57,211 bases of DNA, taken from DAOVQB01 sp023128935. Lineage in GTDB: Bacteria; Eisenbacteria; RBG-16-71-46; CAIMUX01; WJJG01. The notes under the pieces are model-generated. The model did not search any database, had not been told where the DNA came from, and was given only the letters and a program-made list of their open reading frames with translations. This document shows positions 49,991 to 57,211 of the stretch, one piece after another (position 1 is the first letter of the stretch; each line of letters starts with the position of its first letter). The DNA lies in contig DAOVQB010000006.1 of the NCBI GenBank assembly GCA_030628905.1, forward strand, positions 1 through 57,211. Direction: 5' to 3'. A program made the translations under genes and the position numbers.

Positions 49991-51189
49991 CCCGAGCTTG
50001 TCACCAAGGCTGCCGCTTCCCTCACGCGTTGCATGCCCTCCCGGATCCGCTCTGGCGAAGATGCGTAGGAGAAGCGCAAGAACCCCCGCGTCGTCCCAAA
50101 TCCCGAGCCTGGAACCACTGCCACATGGGCGTCTTCGAGCAAGTAGCTTGCCAGGTCAACGCATGTGCGGAGCTGATGACCCCCTGCGCGGCGCCCGATG
50201 TAGTGGCTCCAGTCTGGGAAGAGGTAGAAGGCGCCTTGGGGTTTCGAGCAAGTGACTTTGGGGATGCCTTCCATGAGGGACAGCATCAAATTGCGCCGCT
50301 CTTCGAAGGCTCGTCGCATTGTCTCAACTGCGTCCTGTGGCCCGGTGATTGCCTCGAGAGCGGCCTTCTGTGCAATGGAGTTGGGGTTGGAGGTGCTGTG
50401 GCCCTGGATCTTGCCGGCAGCCGCGATGATCTCAGCCGGCCCGGCGGCGTAGCCAATCCGCCATCCCGTCATGGCGTGGGACTTCGAGACACCATTGATG
50501 ACGACACAGTGCTCTTTCCAGTGGGCATCTACCGTGGGGAAGCTCGTAAAGGTAAAGCCGTCGTAGACGAGCTTCTCATAGATCTCGTCGGCGATGACGA
50601 GGACGCCATGGCGCTTGAGCACAGCCGACAGGGCTTCCAGGTCTTGCCGCGCGTAGACGCCACCAGTTGGGTTGCTTGGGCTGTTGAGGATGATGGCTTT
50701 GGTCTTGGGTGTGATGGCCTGTTCAATCTGCTTGGGGCTTACCCTGAAGCCGGTTTCGGCCGGGGCTTCGATTAGCACGGCGTTGGCCCCCGCAAGCACG
50801 ACTTGTGGTTCGTAGGAAACCCAGCAGGGACTGGGGATCAGCACCTCGTCTCCCGGCTCGAAGAGCGCCACCGAGAGGTTGTACAATGATTGCTTGGCAC
50901 CAGTGGACACCAATACCTCAGATGGTTTGTATGCCAAGCCGTTGTCGCGGAGCAGCTTCTCGCAGATCGCCTCTCGAAGCTCAGGGATCCCGGCGGCCAT
51001 GGTGTAGTGAGTGAAATCCTCCTGGATAGCTCGGATGCCGGCGTCCTTGACTGACGTCGGCGTTGGGAAGTCGGGCTCGCCAACACTGAAATTGACCACA
51101 TCGATACCCTTGGCGGCCATCTCCTTGGCCCTTGCGCTCACCGCCAGTGTGGGTGATGGCTTGACACGTTCCATTCTCTTGGCAAGCAT
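49987..51189 (-). CDS. PLP-dependent class I/II aminotransferase (aspartate-type)
   Basis: Fold-type I aminotransferase, ~400 residues from ATG 51189 (GGAGG five bases upstream; the ORF also extends to 51252). The PLP lysine lies in GVSKSHAMTGWRIGYAAG, the PLP-pyridine Asp in VLVIADEIYEKLVYDG, and SPSNPTGGVY and FLRFSYASS (substrate-carboxylate Arg) are typical of the aspartate/prephenate aminotransferase subgroup (AspC/PAT of the 1-gamma class). It likely transfers the amino group of glutamate or aspartate in amino acid synthesis. Single gene. Confidence 0.9.
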   Translation of the reverse strand: MLAKRMERVKPSPTLAVSARAKEMAAKGIDVVNFSVGEPDFPTPTSVKDAGIRAIQEDFTHYTMAAGIPELREAICEKLLRDNGLAYKPSEVLVSTGAKQSLYNLSVALFEPGDEVLIPSPCWVSYEPQVVLAGANAVLIEAPAETGFRVSPKQIEQAITPKTKAIILNSPSNPTGGVYARQDLEALSAVLKRHGVLVIADEIYEKLVYDGFTFTSFPTVDAHWKEHCVVINGVSKSHAMTGWRIGYAAGPAEIIAAAGKIQGHSTSNPNSIAQKAALEAITGPQDAVETMRRAFEERRNLMLSLMEGIPKVTCSKPQGAFYLFPDWSHYIGRRAGGHQLRTCVDLASYLLEDAHVAVVPGSGFGTTRGFLRFSYASSPERIREGMQRVREAAALVTSSG

Positions 51190-51391
51190 GCCTTCCTCCA
51201 GAGTCGTTTCCATGCGATCTTCCTGCGCCGCTCGAACCGTGACCGGAGTCATCCAACCAAGGCGCTTTGTCCACGGCTTTCCGTGTCTGTTCGGAGGCTC
51301 GATCGCGCCCGATGTGGAGCGGATGGATTGTAGGCACGGGCGCTTGGTGAAATCAATTCCAACAAGGTGCCGGTCCTGCGACTTGCATCTG

Positions 51392-51408
51392 TGTTTCTAC
51401 GCGAGCCC
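51392..51408. mobile_element. End remnant of another palindromic element
   Basis: TTTCTACGCGAGCCC matches the right end of the 157-bp element. It directly adjoins the TTA left flank of the complete copy at 51412, so two copies seem to have used the same target. Confidence 0.5.
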
Positions 51409-51571
51409 TTAGGGCTCGCGTAAGAATAAGTTCCCGTTTTCGGCGAGGACCGGGCGTCGAGGACGAGGCGCGGCGACGAAGGCGTAGCTGGGACTACTCC
51501 AAGGAGGCGCAACGAAGTCCCCGGCGTTCGGGACCGTCGTAAACGGGAAGTTATTCTTGCGCGAGCCCTTA
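51409..51571. mobile_element. 157-bp palindromic element, complete copy (opposite orientation)
   Basis: Body 51412-51568 (157 bp) is flanked by TTA on both sides, within CTTAG...CTTAG. The right TTA is the complement of the TAA stop of the glycogen phosphorylase gene. Arms: GGGCTCGCG/CGCGAGCCC, AAGAATAA/TTATTCTT and TTCCCGTTT/AAACGGGAA. The last pair has G-C where the 43-kb copy has A-T, on both arms. Confidence 0.9.
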
Positions 51572-54154
51572 GTGCTGAAGGATCCCTGGGCAATGGGCGC
51601 CGGCCTGCCACCAGCTGACAAGTTCTCGGTCGAAGAAGTCGTCCAAACCTGCGGAGCGCGGTGTCACACGCACGCAGAAGCCGAAGTGCCCGCTCGTACG
51701 GCAACCGATCATGCCGCCGAACTCATGGACACCGTCGTGTGATTCAATGAGTGACATGAGTTCCCCGCGCCCATCACGCAAGTGGCCGTTTTCCATCCGT
51801 CCGTAGAAGATCTCGACCTTCACGTCCTCTGGTGTGAGTGAGTTCAGCGCTACGCTTGCCTTCGCGGTCAGTCGATCGCCCACTGCGAGATCCACACCCG
51901 AGCTGGCCTTGACCTCCAAGACGCGTACTTCGTGCCACTTTTCCTTGATCCATGCCTTCCATTTGGTGATCTCTCTGGCGCGTTTCATGTCGTCGGCCAC
52001 GAGCCAGTTCCAGTTGAGCAGTGCGGGGATGTAGTAGAGCCGCGTGTATTCCGCAGCGGCCCTGTTCGTATTGAACTTCGGGCACAGTGTCATCATGGAT
52101 GCCCTGATCTTCCGAATCCACTCCCGGGGCAAACCGTCTGGTCCACGGTCATAGAAGAGAGGGACCAAGGCGTCTTCGAGGATATTGTACAGTGCTTCGC
52201 TTTCTACCCGGTCGTGATAGTCAGGATCGTCGTAGGTCTCGCCATTGCCGATGGCCCAACCATTCTCGCCGTTGTACCCCTCGCACCACCATCCATCCAG
52301 GACCGAGAGATTCAACCCGCCGTTGACAACCACTTTCATGCCGCTAGTGCCGCTAGCCTCCAATGGCCGCAACGGGGTGTTGAGCCAGACATCGACTCCT
52401 TGGACCATTGTCCGCGCCAGCTCGATGTCGTAGTCCTCCAGGAATACGATATGCCGCCGGAACTCGGGCCGCCGGGCGATACGAATGATCTCCCGGATTA
52501 TCTCCTTGCCAGGCTGATCTTGGGGGTGCGCCTTTCCGGAGAAGATGAACTGCACGGGACGCCGCGGATTTCCAACGATCTTCGCGAACCGGTCCAGATC
52601 GCGGAAGAGCAGCAGAGCGCGCTTGTACGTCGCAAAACGCCGGGCGAAACCGATGGTCAAAGTCTCAGGGTCCAGAACTTCCCCAGCCTGGCGGATCGCG
52701 GCGGCGTGCGCACCGCGCCGCACTAGGTGTTCCGTCAGTCGCTGGCGTGCTTCCGCTACAAAGCGTGTCCGCAGCCGCTCGCGTGCGCGCCACAGCTCGG
52801 CAGGCGGGATGCTGCTCACCCGTTCCCAAACCACCTGATCGACCGGGTTCTCTAACCACTCGGGGCCCAGGTAGCGATCGAAGAGGTGTGCGATCTCGTC
52901 TGAATACCAGGAGGGAATGTGCACACCGTTGGTTATGTGCCCGATTGGGATTTCGTCCTCTGGGGCATGTGGCCACAGGCTGCGCCACATCGAGCGAGCG
53001 ACCTCGCCGTGCAGCTTGCTGACCCCATTGCGGAAGGTGGACAGGCGCAGGGCGAGCACCGTCATACTGAAGCCCTCGGCGGGATCCTGTGGGTGGGTTC
53101 TTCCCAGATCGAGGAGTGTCTCTATGGAGACATGCATCCGGCGGCAGAACGGTTTGAGGTAGAGGGCTGCCAGCTCGGTGGGGAAGACGTCGTTGCCGGC
53201 CGGGACAGGCGTGTGCAAAGTGAATACATTACTGGCTTTCACGATTTCCATCGCGGCCTTGAACTCGAGCCCATGTTTCTCCATGAGGGAGGCGATGCGC
53301 TCAAGCGTGAGGAAGGCTGAATGGCCTTCGTTCAAATGACAGACAGTGGGAGTGACGTCAAAACACTCAAGTGCCCGCATGCCACCAACGCCGAGCACGA
53401 TCTCCTGTCGGATCCGCACATCCAGATCGGCATCGTAGAGTCGCTCGGTGATCCTGCGGTCCCGTGGTTCGTTTTCGCTGATGTCGGTATCGAGCAAGAA
53501 AAGCGGCACGCGACCTACCTGCACCCGCCAGATCCGCGCCTTGAGCGTTCGTTCAGCGAGATCGATGTCGAGCAACTCTGGCGAGCCGTCCGCGGCACGG
53601 ATGATCTCGAGTGGCAGGCCCGAGAAGTGGATCTCGCGATAGATTTCCCGCTGCATTCCATCCTGGTCCAGCTGTTGGTGGAAGTAACCTCGGCGATAGA
53701 GCAGACCTACGCCAGCCACCGGGAGGCCGAGTTCGGATGCAGATTTCAGGTGATCCCCTGCCAGCACCCCGAGGCCGCCAGCATAGAACGGGAGGGATTC
53801 GTGTAGGCCGAACTCGGCGGAGAAGTAGGCGACCCGACTCTCCTGGCTCTCGGTATGGACCTCTGAGTACCAAGTCGGGTGATTCATGTAGCGGCGCAGG
53901 CTGTTGTGGACCCGGTCCATGTGTGCCAGGAAGGTTTCCTTGGTGGCGAGGTCGTTAAGCCGTTCCTGCGTTGTCCGGGCAAGCAGGCCAATCGGGTTGT
54001 GGTGGGTCTGACGCCATAGGTCCGGATCGATGCGCCTAAAGAGCGCAACCGCCTCGGGATTCCAGGTCCACCAGAGATTCTTGGCGATGTCCATCAGGGG
54101 ACCGATGCGCTCAGGCAAGGTCGGCCGGACACGGAATTTCTGGATGGTTCTCAT
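51569..54154 (-). CDS. glgP: Alpha-glucan (glycogen) phosphorylase with DUF3417
   Basis: GT35 enzyme that releases glucose 1-phosphate from glycogen or maltodextrin. The 861-residue protein starts with the DUF3417 domain (FRVRPTLPERIGPLMDIAKNLWWTWNPEA) typical of the short bacterial/archaeal type. The glycogen-phosphorylase core has SAEFGLHESLPFYAGGLGVLAGDHLKSAS, FARRFATYKRALLLF and the PLP lysine in RPLEASGTSGMKVVVNGGLNLSVLDGWW. The C-terminal ~100 residues are a beta-sandwich tail (VKASSGVDLAVGDRLTAKASV, GHFGFCVRVTP). No Shine-Dalgarno precedes the ATG: a perfect palindrome (AAGTTGCGCAACTT) abuts it. A leaderless or short-leader transcript is possible. Confidence 0.95.
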   Translation of the reverse strand: MRTIQKFRVRPTLPERIGPLMDIAKNLWWTWNPEAVALFRRIDPDLWRQTHHNPIGLLARTTQERLNDLATKETFLAHMDRVHNSLRRYMNHPTWYSEVHTESQESRVAYFSAEFGLHESLPFYAGGLGVLAGDHLKSASELGLPVAGVGLLYRRGYFHQQLDQDGMQREIYREIHFSGLPLEIIRAADGSPELLDIDLAERTLKARIWRVQVGRVPLFLLDTDISENEPRDRRITERLYDADLDVRIRQEIVLGVGGMRALECFDVTPTVCHLNEGHSAFLTLERIASLMEKHGLEFKAAMEIVKASNVFTLHTPVPAGNDVFPTELAALYLKPFCRRMHVSIETLLDLGRTHPQDPAEGFSMTVLALRLSTFRNGVSKLHGEVARSMWRSLWPHAPEDEIPIGHITNGVHIPSWYSDEIAHLFDRYLGPEWLENPVDQVVWERVSSIPPAELWRARERLRTRFVAEARQRLTEHLVRRGAHAAAIRQAGEVLDPETLTIGFARRFATYKRALLLFRDLDRFAKIVGNPRRPVQFIFSGKAHPQDQPGKEIIREIIRIARRPEFRRHIVFLEDYDIELARTMVQGVDVWLNTPLRPLEASGTSGMKVVVNGGLNLSVLDGWWCEGYNGENGWAIGNGETYDDPDYHDRVESEALYNILEDALVPLFYDRGPDGLPREWIRKIRASMMTLCPKFNTNRAAAEYTRLYYIPALLNWNWLVADDMKRAREITKWKAWIKEKWHEVRVLEVKASSGVDLAVGDRLTAKASVALNSLTPEDVKVEIFYGRMENGHLRDGRGELMSLIESHDGVHEFGGMIGCRTSGHFGFCVRVTPRSAGLDDFFDRELVSWWQAGAHCPGILQH

Positions 54155-54201
54155 AAGTTGCGCAACTTGTCTATACTACGCCAGCACCCATTCCTGGGTG
54201 C
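54155..54201 (-). promoter_or_regulatory. Two inverted repeats in the glgP control region
   Basis: AAGTTGCGCAACTT (54155-54168) is a perfect 14-bp palindrome directly before the glgP ATG. GCACCCA, TTCC, TGGGTGC (54184-54201) is a second perfect inverted repeat about 15 bp further upstream. Between them, on the minus strand, TAGTATAGA may serve as -10 box. The arrangement suggests operator sites flanking the promoter. Confidence 0.45.
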
Positions 54202-54538
54202 GCCTGGCTGCCATGGGTTGCCCGAACTGCCATTGGATGTCCACAATGCGCCCTTTACCCCAGGCCTGGCCAGTGCGCCGAGGCCTTGGAAGGAGGACAG
54301 TTACGGGATTTGCGAACTTCTCAAAACGATCGTCGGGCAGTCAGTGCTTCTTGACTCATTGCTCAGGTGGCTCAGGCGGCTCAGGCGGGGCAGAGGTTCC
54401 CTCCGGAGCGGTCAACGCTCCATTCCCCGGGGGCGCTGCCGCTCGATCTCAGCCCATCATCGGCCCGCGGCTCGATGAACTTTCTCGTATTTGAATAATC
54501 TGAATAAGAATAGCTGGACTGTTTGGTGCGCCGACATC
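54202..54538 (+). other. Divergent intergenic region with small direct repeats
   Basis: No gene is supported. Around 54361-54390 a 9-bp motif CTCAGG(T/C)GG occurs three times in a row. The stretch 54480-54510 is AT-rich. Confidence 0.4.
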
Positions 54539-54554
54539 TGGCACAATGATGGCT
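54539..54554 (+). promoter_or_regulatory. Candidate sigma-54 (-24/-12) promoter of the malic enzyme gene
   Basis: TGGCACAATGATGGCT matches the consensus TGGCAC-N5-TTGCW except for one base (TGGC instead of TTGC); the GG and GC are at the required distance. Start of transcription would be near 54565, about 45 bases before the ATG. No enhancer-binding protein gene is nearby. Confidence 0.4.
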
Positions 54555-54610
54555 TGATTGCCTCTTGCCCTGGTGGGTGATGCGAGTGGAATTCTGAATC
54601 GGAGGGGATG

Positions 54611-55963
54611 ATGGCCGAGAAAACATTGACCAAGGCAGAAATGGAAGCCAAGGCAGCACAGCCCGGGATCGATGCGATGAAGATGCATCCCTTCTATGCG
54701 GGCAAGGTCGAAATCGTTCCCAAGTGTGTCGTTCGTGATTTTAGTGACTTTGCGATCTGGTATACCCCCGGGGTTGCCAAGCCGTGTCTGGATATCAAGG
54801 AGAACCCCGAAGCGGTTTTCAAGCACACCAACAAGTCGAATTTCGTGGCGGTAATCAGCGATGGCACCCGCGTGCTGGGCTTGGGTGATATTGGACCCGA
54901 GGCGGGGATGCCGGTGATGGAGGGCAAGGCGCTCCTGTTCAAATACCTTGGGGGCGTGGATGCTTTCCCGATCTGTATCGATGAAAAGGACCCCGATAAG
55001 ATCATCGACATCTGTATGGCATTGCAGCCCACGTTCGGGGGGTTCAACCTCGAGGACTTTGCACAACCAAAGTGTTTCAAGATCCTCGATACGCTCCGTG
55101 AGAAGGCCCACATCCCGGTTTGGCACGACGATCAGCAGGGCACGGCAGCGATCATCTTTGCGGGACTGGTCAACGCCGTCAAGTTTGTTGGCAAGGAACT
55201 CGACAAAGTCAAGATCGTCCTAGTGGGTGCCGGCGCGGCCAACATCCGTGCAGCCCACGTCATGAACAAGGGTGGCGTCCCCTGGCCAAACATAATCCTG
55301 CTTGACACGAAAGGGACCTTGCACAAGGGGCGCACAGAGCTGCAGGAGAAGTTCAAGGAAAAGTGGGAACTCTGCGAACTGACCAATGGTGACAATTTGG
55401 TCGGCGATATCGAAACGGCCCTCAGGGGAGCTGACGTGATGATCGCTGCTTCCAGGCCGGGTCCCGGAACGGTCAAGCCTGAGTGGGTGCAGGGTATGGC
55501 CAAGGACTCGATCGTCATGCCATGCGCCAACCCGGTTCCTGAAATCTGGCCATGGGAAGCCAAGGAGGCCGGCGCGCGGATTGTTGCCACGGGCCGCAGT
55601 GATTTTCCCAACCAGGTCAATAATTCCCTGGGCTTCCCCGGGATCTTCCGAGGGACGCTGGATGTGATGGCGCGCACAATCACCGATGAGATGTGCATCG
55701 CCGCCGCCGTCGAGCTGGCCAAGGTGGCTGAGGACAATGGCCTGCGCGAGGACTACATCATCCCGTCGATGGACGAGTGGGAAGTCTTCCCCCGGGAGGC
55801 GGTGGCCGTGGGCCTCAAGGCGATTGAACAGGGCGTAGCCCGCGTGAACCTCCCGAAGGAAGAACTGATGAAGATCGCCGAGTCAAAGATCCGCCACGCT
55901 CGCAACGAGACCAATCTGCTGATGAAAGAGGGCGTTATCCGGCCCTACAAGGAGAATGTCTAG
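54611..55963 (+). CDS. Malic enzyme (NADP-dependent, MaeB-type without PTA domain)
   Basis: Oxidative decarboxylation of malate to pyruvate. The 450-residue protein has the malic enzyme N-terminal part (HPFYAGKVEIVPKCVVRDFSDFAIWYTPGVAKPCLDI, with the catalytic Tyr and the Lys in MPVMEGKALLFK), metal ligands in CIDEKDPDKIIDIC, FGGFNLEDFAQPKCF and PVWHDDQQGTAAI, and a Rossmann site (KIVLVGAGAANIRAAHVM). The phosphotransacetylase-like C-terminal domain of large MaeB proteins is missing. The second of two adjacent ATGs (54611) is preferred because GGAGG lies five bases upstream. A sigma-54-like promoter precedes it. Confidence 0.95.
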   Translation: MAEKTLTKAEMEAKAAQPGIDAMKMHPFYAGKVEIVPKCVVRDFSDFAIWYTPGVAKPCLDIKENPEAVFKHTNKSNFVAVISDGTRVLGLGDIGPEAGMPVMEGKALLFKYLGGVDAFPICIDEKDPDKIIDICMALQPTFGGFNLEDFAQPKCFKILDTLREKAHIPVWHDDQQGTAAIIFAGLVNAVKFVGKELDKVKIVLVGAGAANIRAAHVMNKGGVPWPNIILLDTKGTLHKGRTELQEKFKEKWELCELTNGDNLVGDIETALRGADVMIAASRPGPGTVKPEWVQGMAKDSIVMPCANPVPEIWPWEAKEAGARIVATGRSDFPNQVNNSLGFPGIFRGTLDVMARTITDEMCIAAAVELAKVAEDNGLREDYIIPSMDEWEVFPREAVAVGLKAIEQGVARVNLPKEELMKIAESKIRHARNETNLLMKEGVIRPYKENV

Positions 55964-56065
55964 CCTGGACGTGCGGATACATGGCCAGTGCAGAGGGCCT
56001 ACGCCTTTCTTGCGTGTGGATCGTACATTCTGGCAATACGGTCCTGTCCTATCGCGCGGCGACAG

Positions 56066-56099
56066 CAAGAAGCCCCGCCCGAGAGAGCGAGGCTTCCTG
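56066..56099 (+). terminator. GC-rich hairpin after the malic enzyme gene
   Basis: GAAGCC, with inner GC pair, and GGCTTC form a hairpin with a purine-rich loop about 100 bp after the stop. No T-run follows. It lies between two convergent genes. Confidence 0.4.
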
Positions 56100-56164
56100 G
56101 GTCCGACCCATCCGGTCCGTTCATCAAGTTCATTCAGCTGACGGGCCGGCGTGGCGCTATCATG

Positions 56165-56845
56165 CTAGCGGAAGAGTGCCTTGATGGTCCCCCATGTGCC
56201 GTCCGCCGTCGGAGTAGTGGTGTAGTTGGCCTTGACCTGAAGTATGGCGGTGCGGCCCCAGGGCGGATCCGGATCCCACATGCCGCTGTACCATGCCCAG
56301 GTCGTGACGCCGTTGAAGGTGGTCTGACCACCAATGTCGGTTACGTCATACCCAAAACAGAGGTAGGCGCCGTTTGGAATGACGATCCCCTCTCCAGACA
56401 CGTCTATATAGGTGTAGACCGTTGGTGGGAAGGTCCCGGGACCTGGGTCGACCGGCGTGAAGGCACCCCAATAATCGGCCGTGTACGCGTTGCCTGGCGG
56501 TGGGACGATGCCGCCCACATCCGTCCACACTAACCACCCATAAGGCTCTGTGGGGGGGCCACAGCACGGGAATCCGAACTCCACCAGAAGGAGATCGTGA
56601 CCCGTGTCGTTCAGTACGGTAGTGATGAACCACTCTCCCCAACCGCTGGCGGAACCCCCGGTCGTGGGCACGAAGTCGATGTACCCTCCCGTGTTGTACT
56701 CGAAGTCAGCGCGCACATTGCTGGGCACATTGGCTGAGCCCGGGTTGGGCTCGATTGGAGTTCCCTCTTTGGACGCGGTGTCACCAAGAGCGCCCGGGAC
56801 GACCAAGGCGAGTGTGGCGGCCACCAAGAAGAATTTCTTCAGCAT
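56165..56845 (-). CDS. Small secreted protein of unknown function
   Basis: The 226-residue protein has a signal peptide (MLKKFFLVAATLALVVPGALG). The mature part is beta-rich with many Gly, Thr, Trp and Tyr (NTGGYIDFVPTTGGSASGWGEWF, LLLVEFGFPCCGPP, TFNGVTTWAWYSGMWDPDPPWGRTAILQV) and one CC pair. I recognise no family, though similar proteins occur in FCB genomes as exported proteins. No sorting tail: it ends GTIKALFR. AAGGAGG lies six bases before the ATG. Single gene. Confidence 0.7.
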   Translation of the reverse strand: MLKKFFLVAATLALVVPGALGDTASKEGTPIEPNPGSANVPSNVRADFEYNTGGYIDFVPTTGGSASGWGEWFITTVLNDTGHDLLLVEFGFPCCGPPTEPYGWLVWTDVGGIVPPPGNAYTADYWGAFTPVDPGPGTFPPTVYTYIDVSGEGIVIPNGAYLCFGYDVTDIGGQTTFNGVTTWAWYSGMWDPDPPWGRTAILQVKANYTTTPTADGTWGTIKALFR

Positions 56846-57211
56846 GGATGCCTCCTTTCTTCGACAGGCGTTGCCATGGCATGCGATCCCGTTCGATGGT
56901 TTGGGTAGCGCCCCGAGGATTCAAGCGGGAGGTCCATGACAATGTGTCCCACGAAGTTGCCTAAAATGACGCTTCTGCCTCGCAATGCTGGGCTGCTGCG
57001 GGATCAAGAGAGGTATTTCCTACCAGCTATCCATATGATACGCAGATGGGTGCCTAGAATCAACTGAATATGTGAAGGCCCGGCAATTAATCTAGTGGGC
57101 ATATACAGCTGTAAATGTATGCGCCGTTTTCCGAAATGCTCATTCCACGATAGCTATCTCGGCCCGGCCACGCCCGGATTTCTCTATTAGCGCAAAATCC
57201 GGTTGCGCCTC
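56846..57211 (+). other. Window end without a supported gene
   Basis: The spacer holds the ribosome site of the minus-strand gene and, at 57174-57202, an inverted repeat CCGGATTT/AAATCCGG with a 13-base loop. Any gene beyond is cut off. Confidence 0.35.

Overview
The window looks like a high-GC chromosome segment from a free-living, diderm bacterium of the FCB superphylum, probably one of its little-cultured phyla (Eisenbacteria, Krumholzibacteriota or Latescibacterota type). This is inference. It rests on several large secreted proteins with C-terminal FlgD/type-A sorting-like tails (V-x-P-NP ... L-PAG-x-Y ... K-x-x-L-x-K/R), a TonB2-type operon with TtpC and DUF3450 proteins, a fused PurS-PurL synthase, DUF6599 and DUF362 proteins. 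No rRNA, tRNA, CRISPR array, prophage or transposase gene was found.

Layout. 1-2.5 kb is gene debris: a broken AraC/GyrI regulator, a second GyrI-like fragment and a shortened MNT nucleotidyltransferase without its HEPN partner. 2.6-9 kb (minus) has a radical SAM protein, a VCBS/FG-GAP secreted protein, QueF, a DUF6599 protein and a DUF4143 ATPase. 9-14.5 kb has a 1-kb gene-poor stretch with a G/C-run hairpin, an orphan AbiEi-like antitoxin, an Omp28-like secreted protein and a membrane protein. 14.7-22 kb has a large M4-type metalloprotease behind a small lipoprotein that resembles the M4 inhibitor emfourin, and a fused C39-like/beta-helix secreted protein behind a near-consensus promoter. 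22-28 kb is an operon of lipoprotein, Tat-exported DUF362 protein and a giant propeller/barrel protein. 28.5-30 kb has a response regulator and a DtxR-type repressor. 30-36 kb is a tightly overlapping seven-gene TonB2-like energy-transduction operon with an extra 8-TM protein. 37-41.5 kb holds purSL and purQ. 41.5-57 kb has a TMTC-like GT-C/TPR protein, phosphoglycerate mutase, a second DUF362 protein, a DUF4160/DUF2442 pair, cohesin-like and TPR secreted proteins, an aminotransferase, glycogen phosphorylase, malic enzyme and a small secreted protein.

The most striking signal is not a gene. A family of 157-158 bp palindromic elements (three complete copies, one partial, one end remnant) carries ~28-bp terminal inverted repeats and is flanked by 3-bp TAA/TTA direct repeats. 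The copies sit exactly on stop codons, so the duplicated target restores the stop; one copy appears to have split two convergent genes whose stops overlapped. The stems show paired base changes between copies. In parallel, short tandem repeats (13-36 bp units, and a CT microsatellite) sit at many gene boundaries, in two cases carrying the stop codon, Shine-Dalgarno site or start codon, and in-frame expansions interrupt or extend ordinary enzymes (radical SAM, PurSL, PurQ, response regulator).
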